From positions 233,478,733 to 233,542,732 of the forward strand of contig NC_081414.1 in NCBI RefSeq assembly GCF_030272615.1: 64,000 bases of DNA, read 5' to 3'. The stretch is from Cryptomeria japonica. Taxonomy: Eukaryota; Streptophyta; Pinopsida; Cupressales; Cupressaceae. Below, one piece after another: positions 47,350 to 57,995 of this stretch (position 1 is its first letter; each line of letters begins with the position of its first letter). A program made the translations under genes and the position numbers. The notes under the pieces were generated by a model. It worked only from the letters and a program-made list of their open reading frames with translations, made no database searches and was not told the DNA's origin.

Positions 47350-49173
47350 TGTAATCACATAAATCTGTCCACTTAATTAAATGAATATTTAATATTTATT
47401 TGATTATTTAACCATCAATCAATAATTAATTAAATTAATATATTTAATTAATTCATCTTAACCCTCTTCTCCTATTAATTAAATAAATTATTCAATTTAT
47501 TTGATTTAATTCACTTAACCAAATTCAGACCATTAATTAAATAAATAAATCATATTTATTTAATTAAATTTTCTCTCACATTTAAATAAATTAATATTTA
47601 TTTAAATTCCTCCAAAATCCCACCTCTCACATTTAAATAAATTAACATTTATTTAAATCACCTTTATCCTCCACCCACTTGTATTTTCCTACAAATGCAA
47701 GTTGCACAACTATTTTAAATAAATTAACATTTATTTAAATCACCTTTATCCTCTGCCCACTTGTATTTTCCTACAAATGCAAGTTGCACAACTATTTTAA
47801 ATAAATTATTTATTTAAATCACCTTTATCCTCCACCCACTTGTATTTTCCTACAAAAGCAAGTTGCACAACTATTTTAAATAAATTATTTATTTAAAATC
47901 CTATTTATCCTCACCCACTTGAAACCTTTAATGGTTTCCCTTAAAGTCTTCAAACTTAATGGCTTCCTTCTAGAGTCTTCTCAAACCTTTAATGGTTTCC
48001 CTTAAAGTCTTCAAACTTAATGGCTTTAAAGTCTTCAAATTTGATGGCTTCCTTCTTAAAGTCTTCTTAAGACTTTAATTGCTTCCCTTAAAGTCTTCAA
48101 GCCTTTAATGGTTTCCCTCAAAGTCTTCAAGCATTTTAATGCTTTATCTTCATTTTTCTCATTTAAATAAATTAATATTTATTTGAATATTTATCCAAAT
48201 GCAAATTACACCATTTAATTGAAATAAATATTTTATTTTATTTGAAAATACCAAAATTCCTCCCACTTGCATTTTCCTACAAAATCCACTTGCATGCCTA
48301 AAACCCCTTCTAGATTCTTCTAAACCTTTCCTAATTAACCTAATCCATCCCCTAAATATTGTCACATTCCTAAGCAAATTGGAGTCACTTCTCAAAGACT
48401 CCAAAGTCTTTGAAAAGCAATTAATGCTTTGTGTGTTCAACAAATTAACCTCTAAAGTCTTCCAAACCACTTATGGCTCTTACATGACCATTAATGGTTA
48501 ATTCCACTTGCACCCATGGTTAAGGACTTTGACCCCTAACTTAACCCTCATGTAACCCATGTGTCTCTTCAAAGCATTTATTTCTTTGACTAGGGTAACC
48601 ATCATGTCCCCTCAAACATTTAATGCTCCTTATCACTCCTCTCAAGCCTCCTCATGGTGACACTTGTCAACATGGGATTGGGTTGAAAGTCTTACATGGA
48701 TTGAATATCTTTCAATCCTAACCCTTGTTAAGATTACTCAATCTTAACCCTTCATTTCCCCATTTCTTCTATAAATAGAACCCTTCTCCTCAAGCAAAAG
48801 GAAGCATTAGAGTATTGTTGTTATACTGGCATTAGCATAGAGCTTTCTCATAGCATCACTATCTACACTTGCATAGCATTTGCTTATCATATTCAACTAT
48901 CTTGAATCTCCATATGGCATCCATGGCTAGTGCTAAAAGTTGAGAGCTACACTCATTTGGGACTTGGAGAGGAGAGGAACAAGGGAAGAGCAACTATGAG
49001 CATCCTGATTAGCTATTTTATTCTATGTTTATAGGCTTTCTATTTCATGCTTAATATCTCTCTTGATATGCCTGTTTAGGATAATCTTTTGTTGCTAACA
49101 CTAATATTTGTTTCTTGTGCTCTTGTGTGTGTTGCCATCAAACAAATTTTCTAATCCTTTTTGTAGAGCATCA
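47350..49173 (+). repeat. Tat 3' LTR
   Basis: 1,824 bp; matches 33261-35024 except for about 20 substitutions and one extra 60-base unit near 47960-48020 (a repeat of the TTTAATGGTTTCCCTTAAAG type). TATA box at 48770-48778. Confidence 0.96.
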
Positions 49174-49353
49174 GAAAGATACCTAACCCATATGGTTAGA
49201 TGCCCATCTTGGTTGGATGGATTACTATCCCATTTGGATAGATGCCTAGAGTATGCGACTGAATCAAATACAATTAAGAGTAAGCGAGAATACATAATCA
49301 TAAATAAATAAATAAAATTAGTTGATATTTCTGGATTAAGTTAAGTGGGCTAT

Positions 49354-49354
<1 letters not shown>
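49174..49354 (+). repeat. Minisatellite-like target sequence, right part
   Basis: GAAAG duplication, then further CCATATGGTTAGATGCC / CCATTTGGATAGATGCC units, then AT-rich sequence leading into the GA array. Confidence 0.55.

Positions 49355-49417
<63 letters not shown>
49355..49417 (+). repeat. (AG)n microsatellite, about 31 units
   Basis: An uninterrupted AG run between GCTATT and GGGACAATG. Confidence 0.97.
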
Positions 49418-49419
<2 letters not shown>

Positions 49420-50523
49420 CAATGACCTGGATAATGGAGAGAGAAATAATACAGGGATTGATAATAGAAGAGAGTGGATTAGGGATATAGTTATGGGGGT
49501 AAGGAGGGAGGGGAAGGTAGAGATGGAGATAGAGACCTAGATAGGGGAGAGAGAAGAAGAGATAGGAACATGGAGAGATAGAGGGAAGTATCAATACATG
49601 CAATATCATCAACTATATACCATTAATATTGTACCCTAAACCCTACACTCTAAACCCTATATTCTACACCCTATTACCTAAACCCTAGACAAGGGGGGAA
49701 GAGGTGATGAACTAAGGAGAGGAGAGAGAGATAAGAGGAGAGAGAGAGAGAGAAGAAGAAAGAGAAAGAAAGGGCTATGGAGGGAGGAGGGAGAGGTAGA
49801 TAGGGAGTGGCTAAGATAACTAGAGAGGGGAGAGCTAGAGAAGTGAGGGAGAGAGAAGAAAATGAGATAAATAAGTTCACAAAGAGAGGAGGGGTAAGGA
49901 GGCAAAGATAGAGAGGGAGTGGGAGGGAAAGATCTATAGAGGTGAGAGATCTAAAGCCTAGGGGGAGAGGGGTGAGAGACATAGAATGAGAGAGAGAGAG
50001 ACATAAGAGGAGAGAGTTCACAAATAGATATGGGTCTCTCACCGTCTCCCTTTGACTACACATCTCTCGCCCTAGGCTTACCTCCATCTCTCTCACCTCT
50101 CTATTTCTTTGCCTCCCTCTCCACCTCTCTTTCTCCCTGCTTACCTCCCCTCCTCTCTCTTTATTTGTGAACTTCTCATTATAATTTTCCCACTCACTCC
50201 CTATCTACCTCTCCCTCCCTCCATCCCTCCTTAGCCCTCTTTTAAAACTTTTTTCTTCTCTCTCTCCTCTTCTATCACCCTCCCTTGTCTAAGTATCTAT
50301 CTCTCCCTCTCTAGATATCCCACCTATTTATATGTATGGTGTGATAGAACTATAGAGGGTACACATAGATAAGTAAGATACTTAGAGGGGGAGAGGTGAG
50401 ATACCTAGATGGGGAAGGAGAAAGAAGAGGAGAGATCTAAAATAAAAAAGAGAAAGAGAGGGATAAGGAGGGAGGAAGAGGTATATAGGTAGTGACTGAG
50501 AGACCTAGAGAGGGAAGATATAG
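49418..50523 (+). repeat. GA-rich (then CT-rich) low-complexity array
   Basis: Runs of GAGAGAG, GGGAGGGAG and AGATAGAG, with a strand-asymmetric switch to CTCTCTC text at about 50035-50330 and back. The reverse-strand open frames (for example 50096-49674) encode Ser/Leu/Pro runs only. A TSD of the chromovirus lies at its end. Confidence 0.85.
49633..49688 (+). repeat. Degenerate telomere-like repeat
   Basis: ACCCTAAACCCTACACTC, TAAACCCTAT, ACACCCTATTACC and TAAACCCTAG occur in 56 bases, which are variants of the plant telomere repeat CCCTAAA. It is short and interstitial, embedded in the GA array. Confidence 0.7.
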
Positions 50524-50528
50524 AGAAG

Positions 50529-52157
50529 TGGTGCAAGAGTACCTACCTATAAAGACATCAACCAAGAATAAGATGATTTGTTATTATCCTAGAAGGAATG
50601 TAATAAGATCCTATGGGTCCTTTGTGTAATTAAATATCTTAGGGGTGTGACAAGTTTGTCCATGTTTGGGTCAAATTGTCATCTAGGTCTGGTAGAGCAA
50701 ATTGAGTCAATAAGGGTCATAATGGTCTAAATTGAGGGATCAACTGACCACAAGTCCATTTGAGTCATTTTTAATGTCTTAGAACTAAATGTAACCATTT
50801 TGGGGGACTATGATAGTCGAGAGTCTAAGTTGGTTGAATTATGCAAAAGTTGTCATATTGTCAATTTGTTGTCATGGCACTTTTGCACTTTTTGTAAGTT
50901 GTGATTCTCCAATGGTCAGTTTAGTTTGAAAAATGGTTGAAGGAGGTTGTGGTCATTTGGGAGATATTTCTAAAGGCCCCAAACACTGAAGGATGTATGT
51001 TTTTTGATCTAGGAAGAAATTGAAGCATCAAGAATTGCTGGAAACTTGGAAAAACCATCTAATTTCTATTGATTCCATACTGAAGGTGGATTGGCAAGAA
51101 TTATCATGGCATAGTTTCTATAAATAGATTGTGTTACCCTTTTTTAACTTTCAGTGTGAAGTCTTGAAGTGATCATTGCCCCATTCTACAAGCAAATATC
51201 TACCACATAGCCTAAAACCCTTAAACCCCTAGGGTTTGACTGTAATAACGAGTTTTGGCCTATCAATCCTTAAGTAAACACTCTCCCATTATAGGATATG
51301 ATAGGCCACTATATCATATGTCAGTACAAAAATCTATTAAGAGTATAATACAGGGCAAAGGGGATGGACAACTAACCCTAGGTCTGATATCTCTATGTGA
51401 CAGACCAGTTTGATGAGTGCAGTGCGTGATAATTGAGTGGTAGAGAACTAGAAAGGGGTTTGAATGTGTTAGAAGAGTACTTTTGAGGTTTACATAAAAT
51501 TTCATGGTGAGTGATGGTCACCCATTAGGAGAACCAAACCAGATTGTGAAAGGCGTTCAGTCAAATAGGTCTAAAAGCCCTATTAGGTCTATTAGTGTAG
51601 TATTGGTTGGGATATCTGTGAGTTGACCCGGTACCAAAAATTGAGATATTGTTGAGAAATCCCAAAAGGGTATTTGAAAATATAATTTGTTTTCCTATAA
51701 CCCCAAGGTGTCAAAAGTTATCACCCGATTCCCTCAAATGGAGGCCTAATAACAACCGGTTCAATTTGTGGGCAAGTAAGTCAAAATTGATGTTTTGGTG
51801 GATCTAACCCATGAAATAATGTTTCATTTGTGTTAAGGTGTTGTGAGAACACTCCTCCAAGGATCATTGTGTTGAATCGGTCAAGAGTGCCATTCAAACC
51901 CTAAAACCTAGTAATAGCCCACTCATGTATGCAAAGGTGTGGGTAGTCACACAAGAACTTGAGAAGTGTTAGTTGTCTATAAGTGGACATAGTGGAGCCT
52001 TGGGGTTTTCCAAGGTTTTTTTTGGTGTCATTTAACCATTCCTTAACTTGGTGTTGTGTAAGGATATTTGGAATTAGGGATTACTGGTTGAGTCTATGCG
52101 CTTTAGAGGTTGGCTGGTTCAAGGTTACCTCCTTCCGTTTTGTTGCATTCCACATCA
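50529..52157 (+). repeat. Chromovirus 5' LTR
   Basis: TGGTGCAAGAG...CACATCA, 1,629 bp, direct repeat of 57996-59624. Confidence 0.95.
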
Positions 52158-52175
52158 TATTGGTATCAGAGGAGG
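52158..52175 (+). promoter_or_regulatory. Chromovirus primer binding site
   Basis: TATTGGTATCAGAGGAGG directly after the LTR matches the initiator tRNA-Met site TGGTATCAGAG. Confidence 0.85.
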
Positions 52176-52211
52176 ATTTTGAATATCACTTGGGTGGTGT
52201 GGTCTTAGTGT

Positions 52212-53290
52212 ATGCTAGAGGAAGAGAGTGAAATAGGGGCTAAAAAAATGCCTCCTAAGAGTATGTCACAAGATGAGGTGAAGAAGTTGATTGAAGAGAA
52301 GCTTGAGTCCAATCTTGAAGAATTGAAAAAGACTAAGGATAAGGAAGACGGAAGTGACACTAATGAAGAAGGGGATAAAGAAGATGGGGAATCCTCTAAG
52401 TGGGTAGAGGAGATACCTGCAGATTAGAGGGCATTTATAGACATGCCTTAAGGTCAGTCAATAGGGACACCATTGATGGGTTGCCTATATGTAGTGGAAG
52501 TATGGAAGCAAAAGAGGTGATAGACTGGATTAAGGCATTTACCAGTCATTCCGAGTACAAAGAAATCTCTGAAGATAAGATAGTTAATTTGGAAAAAGAA
52601 AGATTGAAGGGGTCTACTCTTACATGGTGGAACTATGTATAAGGGGAGAGAGTTCAAGGAGGGAAAGAGTAAGATAACCTTTTGGGAAAGGATGAAGGCT
52701 AAAGTCAAGGCACAATTCATGCCCATTGACTATGAAGTGTAGATGTACAAAAAAGTGCAGAACCTCAGACAGAGAGACCTTGATGTGAATGCATATATGA
52801 AGGAGTTTCATAAACCCAGTCTTAGATCAAAGAGACAAGAAGAGGATTCAAAGAAAGTGGTCAGGTACTTGAATAGCCTAAGGATAAACATCCAAGATGA
52901 GATCAACATATTGGCACTGAAGACTGTGAACAATTGTTTTCAATTGTCCCTAAAGGTATAAGAGAAACTAAAAACAAGGAGTGAGCAGGATAATAGAGGT
53001 AAAGGAGGGAGAAGTTTCTGAGGAAGAGGCAATTTTGGAGGAAGAAGTCCTAACCAAAGGTCTAGTGGTGAGTCTAGCCAAGGAGAGAAATTTGGGGACT
53101 CAAGTAGCAGAGGAGGCTACCATGGGAGAAGACCTAATGGAAGAGGTGGGACAAATGGATCAAGGAGAGGATCCAAGTTCTCTAGTATGAGATGCTATAA
53201 CTACAATCAGATGGGGCACCTGACCTACAAGTGTCCAGAGAGGGCCTCAACTTCTCATGGTGGTGAGAGGAGAACCATTTTTAATCAGGA
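52212..53290 (+). pseudogene. Chromovirus gag with damaged zinc knuckle
   Basis: The start region MPPKSMSQDEVKKLIEEKLE is acidic and coiled-coil-like and stops at 52425. A frame change follows, then the capsid part (SMEAKEVIDWIKAFTSHSEY, LKGSTLTWWNYV to 52642). After another change, RQRDLDVNAYMKEFHK and VRYLNSLRINIQDEI run to 52961. A Gly/Arg/Ser-rich linker leads to the knuckle at 53193-53234, CYNYNQMGHLTYKC: the second Cys of C-x2-C-x4-H-x4-C is Tyr. It would form the particle; at least three stops and two frame changes disable it. Confidence 0.88.
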
Positions 53291-53299
53291 AGATGCAAA

Positions 53300-54088
53300 G
53301 TGAATTTGACATCAGAGATGGTAGAGAGCCTAATGACCAAGAGGATGCTTCTCAAGCAGCCAGTGAAAACTGAGCCACCCCAAAGAAATGATTTGTTTAG
53401 AGTCAACTGTAAGATTCAAGGTAAGGTTTATAAAGTTATAATAGATTCAAGATCTACTAATAACATTGTATCTTTGGAAGCAGTAAACAAGTTGAACTTG
53501 GAGAGAATAGCGCATAGTTGTCCATATAGGGCCAGTTGGTTGAATGAAGGGCAACACATACTCATCAATGGACAGGCATGGGTAGAGTTTAGTATTGGGG
53601 GGTATAAGGATAAAATTTTGTGTGACATCCTTCCAATAGATGCTTGTCATCTTTTGCTTGGCAGACCATGACAGTTTGACATAAAAGCTCATCATGATGG
53701 AGAAAAGAATGCTTACTCTTTCCAAAAGGATGGTGTGACTTTTAGAATACAGTCAGTGGTAGAAGGGGATCCACAACATGTAGCATATAATGTGATGATG
53801 GTAGGGGAAAAGGAGTTCCTAAATACAGTAAAGGAGGAAGGTGGACTAGGTTTTTCTTTGGTTGTGAAGCCCAAGGAAGAAAGGAAAAAGGGTGTGAGTG
53901 AGGTAGGACCTAAGGAGGTCAAGGAACTACTAGATTGGTACAAAGGAGTGGTTGCCGAAGACATACCAGACTCCCTGCCACCTATCAAAGATATTAGTCA
54001 TCAGATTAATCTCATCCCAGGAGCAATACTTCCTAACAAGGCATCATATAAAATGACCCCACAACAGAATGAAGAGATAGCTAGGTAA
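53300..54088 (+). pseudogene. Chromovirus protease, active-site Gly replaced by Arg
   Basis: NCKIQGKVYKVIIDSRSTNN shows the retropepsin loop; codon 53450-53452 is AGA (Arg) where D-[ST]-G needs Gly. The C-terminal hallmark CHLLLGRP is present before a stop at 53671. The same frame continues (53735-54088) with the linker to RT (WYKGVVAEDIPDSLPPIKDI, HQINLIPGAILP) and a TAA at 54086-54088. It would process the polyprotein. Confidence 0.88.
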
Positions 54089-55380
54089 ATTCAAGAGATC
54101 CTAGATAAAGGGTTGGTGAGAAAGAGCCTTAGCCCATGTGCAGTACCTACTATTTTAGCCCCAAAGAAGGATGGGAAATGGAGGATTTGTACTGATTCTA
54201 GGGCTATCAATAGGATAACCATCAGATATAGGTTTCTTATTCCAAGGATTAAGGGCCTAATGGATTATTTAGGGGGAGCTACCTATTTCTCCAAGATTGA
54301 TCTCAAGAGTGGACCTACCATTAGATAAGGATAAGAGAGGGGTATGAATGGAAGACTACATTTAAAACCAATGAAGGGTTGTATGAGTGGCTTGTGATGC
54401 CTTTTGGTCTTTCAAATGCCCCTAGAACCTTTATGAGACTAATGAATGAAATGTTGCAGGAGTTTATAGGGAAATTTGTGGTAGTCTACCTTGATGACAT
54501 ATTGATGCTCAGTAAGAGCAAGGAGGAGCACTTGAAACACTTGGAGATAGTCTTGAAGTGGCTGGAGGAGTAGAAGTTGATGATAAATTTAGAAAAGTGT
54601 GACTTCATGAAGTAGGAGTTGGTGTACTTAGGCTTCGTCATCTCTAAGGGTGACTTGAAGATGGATACTTCCAAGGTAGATGATATTTTGAACTAGTCTA
54701 CACCTAAGATAGCCAGAGAGGTAAGAAGTTTTCATGGTTTGGCAACATTTTATAGGAAATTCATTAGAAATTACAGTGATATTCGTGCACCTATGTTAGA
54801 AACCATCAAGGGTGGTGTTAAGGTGAAGTTTGTGTGGACCAAAGAAGCAGATAAGAGTTTTGAGTGTTTAAAACAGAAAGTTGCCAAGTACCCAGTCCTA
54901 ATATTGCCTGATTTCAATAAGGTCTTCACCATTGAATGTGATGCAAGTGGATTGGCTATAGGATTAGTATTGATCAAAGAGGGGAGACCGATGGTATTTT
55001 TTAGTGAAAAACTAAATGAAGCAAAGAGGAAGTATTCCTCATATGATTTAGAGTTTTATGCCATGCTACAAGCTCTAAAAAAGTGGAGGCATTACTTGCT
55101 TCCTAAGGAGTTTATTGTGTATACTGACAATCATGCTCTTAGTTTTTTCAATGGATGGGAGAAGCTCAGTCATAGGCATAGGAAATCGGTTGAAAGTCTT
55201 CAAGCATACACCTTCATCATCAAGCACAAGAAAGGGGTAGCCAATAAGGTTGTAGATGCTCTAAGTAGGAGGGTGTTGGTAGTGCAAGAAGTGCAATTGC
55301 AGAGTATGGGTGTTGAAGCACTCAAGGGATTGTATGAAGATGACCAAGCTTTCAAGGAAATATATAAGGTGTTGTGAGTT
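54089..55380 (+). pseudogene. Chromovirus reverse transcriptase and RNase H
   Basis: The RT starts at about 54089 ([49 protein letters not shown]). A one-base shift near 54310 is followed by [20 protein letters not shown] and the catalytic YLDD at 54487-54498. Stops at 54571 and 54614 interrupt the thumb. RNase H has FTIECDASGLAIGLVL (Asp), KYSSYDLEFYAMLQALKKW (Glu), FIVYTDNHAL (Asp) and VVDALSRR (Asp), all present, to 55377. RNase H is single, as expected for a chromovirus. Confidence 0.94.
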
Positions 55381-57950
55381 TGCAAATTCTTTTCATGGAG
55401 AGTTTTCTAACTACACCTTGCAGGATGGTCTTTTGTTTAAAGGGTGTCAGTTATACATTCCTAGGTGTTCAATGATGGCTAATGTAGTAAAGGAGAAACA
55501 TAGTGGTGGTTTATGAGGTCACTTTGGGATAAATAATACTTTGGACCTAGTTAAGAGATTTTAGTTTTGGCCAAAGATGCAGACTGATATCAAAAAGTTT
55601 GTGGAGAGTTGTATTGTGTATTAGAGAACAAAGGGGGTCTCAACCAATGCAGGGATGTACCAACCTTTTCCTATACCAAGTAGACCATAGGAAAGTTTGA
55701 GTATGGACTTTGTGATGGGATCACCCAAGACAAAGACAGGTCATGACAATGTGTTTGTTGTGGTAGACAGGTTCAGTAAGATGACTCACTTTATGTTAGG
55801 CCCAATATGGAAAGCTAATGTATTGAGAGGAGAGGAGTGAATCAGTACTTCAAATCTTTTCTTCAACAATAACTTTATTGTTAAGCATAAACCAAAAACT
55901 GCTGTAATATAATATAATGCTAAAACAAATAAATAACAATCATACATGATTCACTCCATAACACATATATTTTGGTTATGCAGAAACTCTTAGTTAGAGA
56001 GAAAAACTGTGGTGGGGATGCCACCCACAACTTCACTACTGCAATAATAAAGGTTGCTCGGTTAGAGCTACATGTTTAGCTATTTCTGATAGCTTACCCT
56101 GTTAGGAGTATCAAGATCTTTAGATCTACCTTGCTAAAGGATTTTACAACACTTATTCTAAATGCTGCACTTGGTTAAAGGCCTTACAATGTATAGACCT
56201 TGTTAGAGTATTTTACCTTGTTAAAGGTTTCTCTTACAACTCAAAATATTACAATCAAAATCTTACAAAATATCTGCAACTTCACATCTGAAATGTTATA
56301 GCAGATTCTATGTGCTCAAAATGAAATTACCTTGCTTATAGCATACCTCAATAAACCATAAATTAACTCGGTAAACCTTTCTGTTTACTCTGCTCCTTGA
56401 CTGTTCTCTGAAATCCTTCTCGGTGACCTTTGTGTATCTCTATCAATCGTAATAGTCATAACACTCAATGCTTTCCCATGATTTTTCTTTTCACATATGT
56501 CTTTCTTCGCACACACATATTTGATTCTCAATTCATGCTATATAAATAGATCTCTTGTAACGGTGATCTTGTTCATGCTTCGAACTTACAAACATGATTC
56601 ATCAAATGAATAACCATACAAAATTATTTCATTGGATAGATGTCCTCAAAATCATATAAAATCTATAAGTGCAATTTCCAATGTGTTAATGGTTTCTTGT
56701 TCCTCGATCTTTGTAACACGTTTCCCATATGTGTCTAGGTTCAATGAATCTGGTAACATGTTTCACTCGGTGTGTATTAACTCGGTATACCATCTTTGCT
56801 GCTCGGTAGTCATAGAACATTACTCGGTAGACAGCTCGGTGTATACTAAACTTTGTGACTTATAACTTCTGTAACCGACTGCTCTGTGCTTACCGACTGA
56901 ATATTTCGGTAGTAATAACCGACTAGAGTATATAGAATGACTTTGGACATAAAACTAATGACAACTTAGTAAATAGTAACACTTTATTTCTTGTAAAACC
57001 ACAAATGATGCTAGCCATATTGCAGGATTATTTTTCAGAGATTGTTAGAATCCATGGGTTGCCTTTGAGTATTGTATTTGATCAAGACAACAAGTTTGTA
57101 GGGAATTTTTGGAGAACCTTGTGGAAAAGGTTGGGTACAAATTTTTCTTTTAGCTCAACCTATCATCCTCAGACTGATAGCCAAACTGAAGTTGTGAATA
57201 GGTCATTGGGAAATCTTCTTAGGTGTTTAACAAAGGATCATGACAGTAGTTGGGATGTGGTGATACCTTAGACAGAGTATGCCTATAATGATTCAACAAA
57301 TAGAAGTACAGGTATGATTCCTTTTGAGATTGTGTATGGTAGTCATCCAAGAGGAGTTTTTGAATTGAGAGATGTCCAGGGGTTAGACAAGAGGAGTGAA
57401 CATGCTGTTGAATTTGCAGAGGCTATGAAAGAGGTGGACCAATAAGTCAGAGATACCATACAACATAATAGTCAAAACATTAAAGCAAGAGTGGATTAGA
57501 GAAGGAGAGATGTGCAGTACCAAGTGGGTGACATGGTCATGGTTCATCTTAGCAAGGACGGGTTGTCCAAGGGAAGCCATTGCAAGTTGATGATGAGAAG
57601 GATTGGACCTTGTAACATTTTGGATAAATATGGTCCTAATGCTTATAAAATTGAACTCCCTGATGATATTTCTATTTCACCTATATTTAATGTGTCTAAT
57701 ATAATATTTAATAGGATTCCTAATACAAGAGAATGTGTAGGTGAATCTGTTTAGGAAAGTAAAGAATGGATAAAGCACTTACCACCTAAGGAGTTGCCTA
57801 AGATGGAGTGCATTTTGGATAGGAGGGAAGCCAAGAAAACAAGGCATGAGACCTATTTTGAGAACTTAGTTAAATGGAAAGGATTTCTTGACTCAGAAGC
57901 TACCTAGATGCTGGAGGAAGATATCAAAAAGAAGGGTGGTGATTTGCCGC
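55381..57950 (+). pseudogene. Chromovirus integrase with chromodomain, split by solo LTR
   Basis: The zinc region (HSGGL, GHFG, ESCIVY) has Tyr for one Cys plus a stop. The core has SMDFVMG (Asp, 55706), then [13 protein letters not shown], where the solo LTR enters. After it come a one-base deletion near 57040, then FDQDNKF (Asp, 57080) and TYHPQTDSQTEVVNRSLGNL (Glu, 57188), so the D,D,E triad is kept. Further on: GDMVMVHLSKDGL, GPNAYKIELPDD. The chromodomain is at 57803-57950: TYFENLVKWKGFLDSEAT, then TAG at 57905-57907 where the conserved Trp is expected. The chromodomain would tether integration to histone marks. Confidence 0.92.
55794..56981 (-). mobile_element. Solo copia-type LTR inside chromovirus integrase
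   Basis: 1,188 bp with TG...CA ends (TGTTAGGCCC...AGTAACA) and a perfect target duplication CTTTA (55789-55793, 56982-56986). Its plus-strand text (GGTGGGGATGCCACCC, CCTGTTAGGAGTA, CGGTTA/CTCGG repeats) resembles the plus-strand text of the minus-oriented copia LTRs at 2179-3577 and 8110-9508, so minus orientation and a related copia family are inferred. Confidence 0.88.
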
Positions 57951-57995
57951 AGTTGGTCTCTAAGAGGACTTGAGACAAATTTCACCCGAGGAGTA

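Larger units (their letters stand above)
33261..49173 (+). mobile_element. Ty3/gypsy Tat-lineage retrotransposon, 15.9 kb, coding-dead
   Basis: The LTRs at 33261-35024 and 47350-49173 differ at only about 20 positions plus a 60-bp indel. Flanks GATAG (33256-33260) and GAAAG (49174-49178) are a target duplication with one mismatch. The order is gag, protease, G-patch, spacer ORF, RT, RNase H, second (archaeal-type) RNase H, integrase. The dual RNase H marks the Tat/Ogre group. There is a long 2.66-kb leader and a 2.4-kb non-coding tail, also typical. About nine in-frame stops, two frameshifts and a protease Asp-to-Asn change disable it. Confidence 0.95.

Noticed and set aside
33261-49173. Using the stops themselves as proof of C-to-T decay
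   Set aside because: Every stop codon is one C-to-T step from a Gln or Arg codon, so the pattern proves nothing without an alignment; only positions where the family residue is known (for example the Trp stop at 57905 and the Asp-to-Asn at 39737) are informative.
49674-50096. Reverse-strand Ser/Leu/Pro open frame of 140 residues
   Set aside because: Shadow of the GA-rich array, as is the frame at 61227-60778.
52981-53190. Glu-rich open frame
   Set aside because: It is the wrong frame of the Gly/Arg/Ser-rich gag linker that leads to the zinc knuckle.
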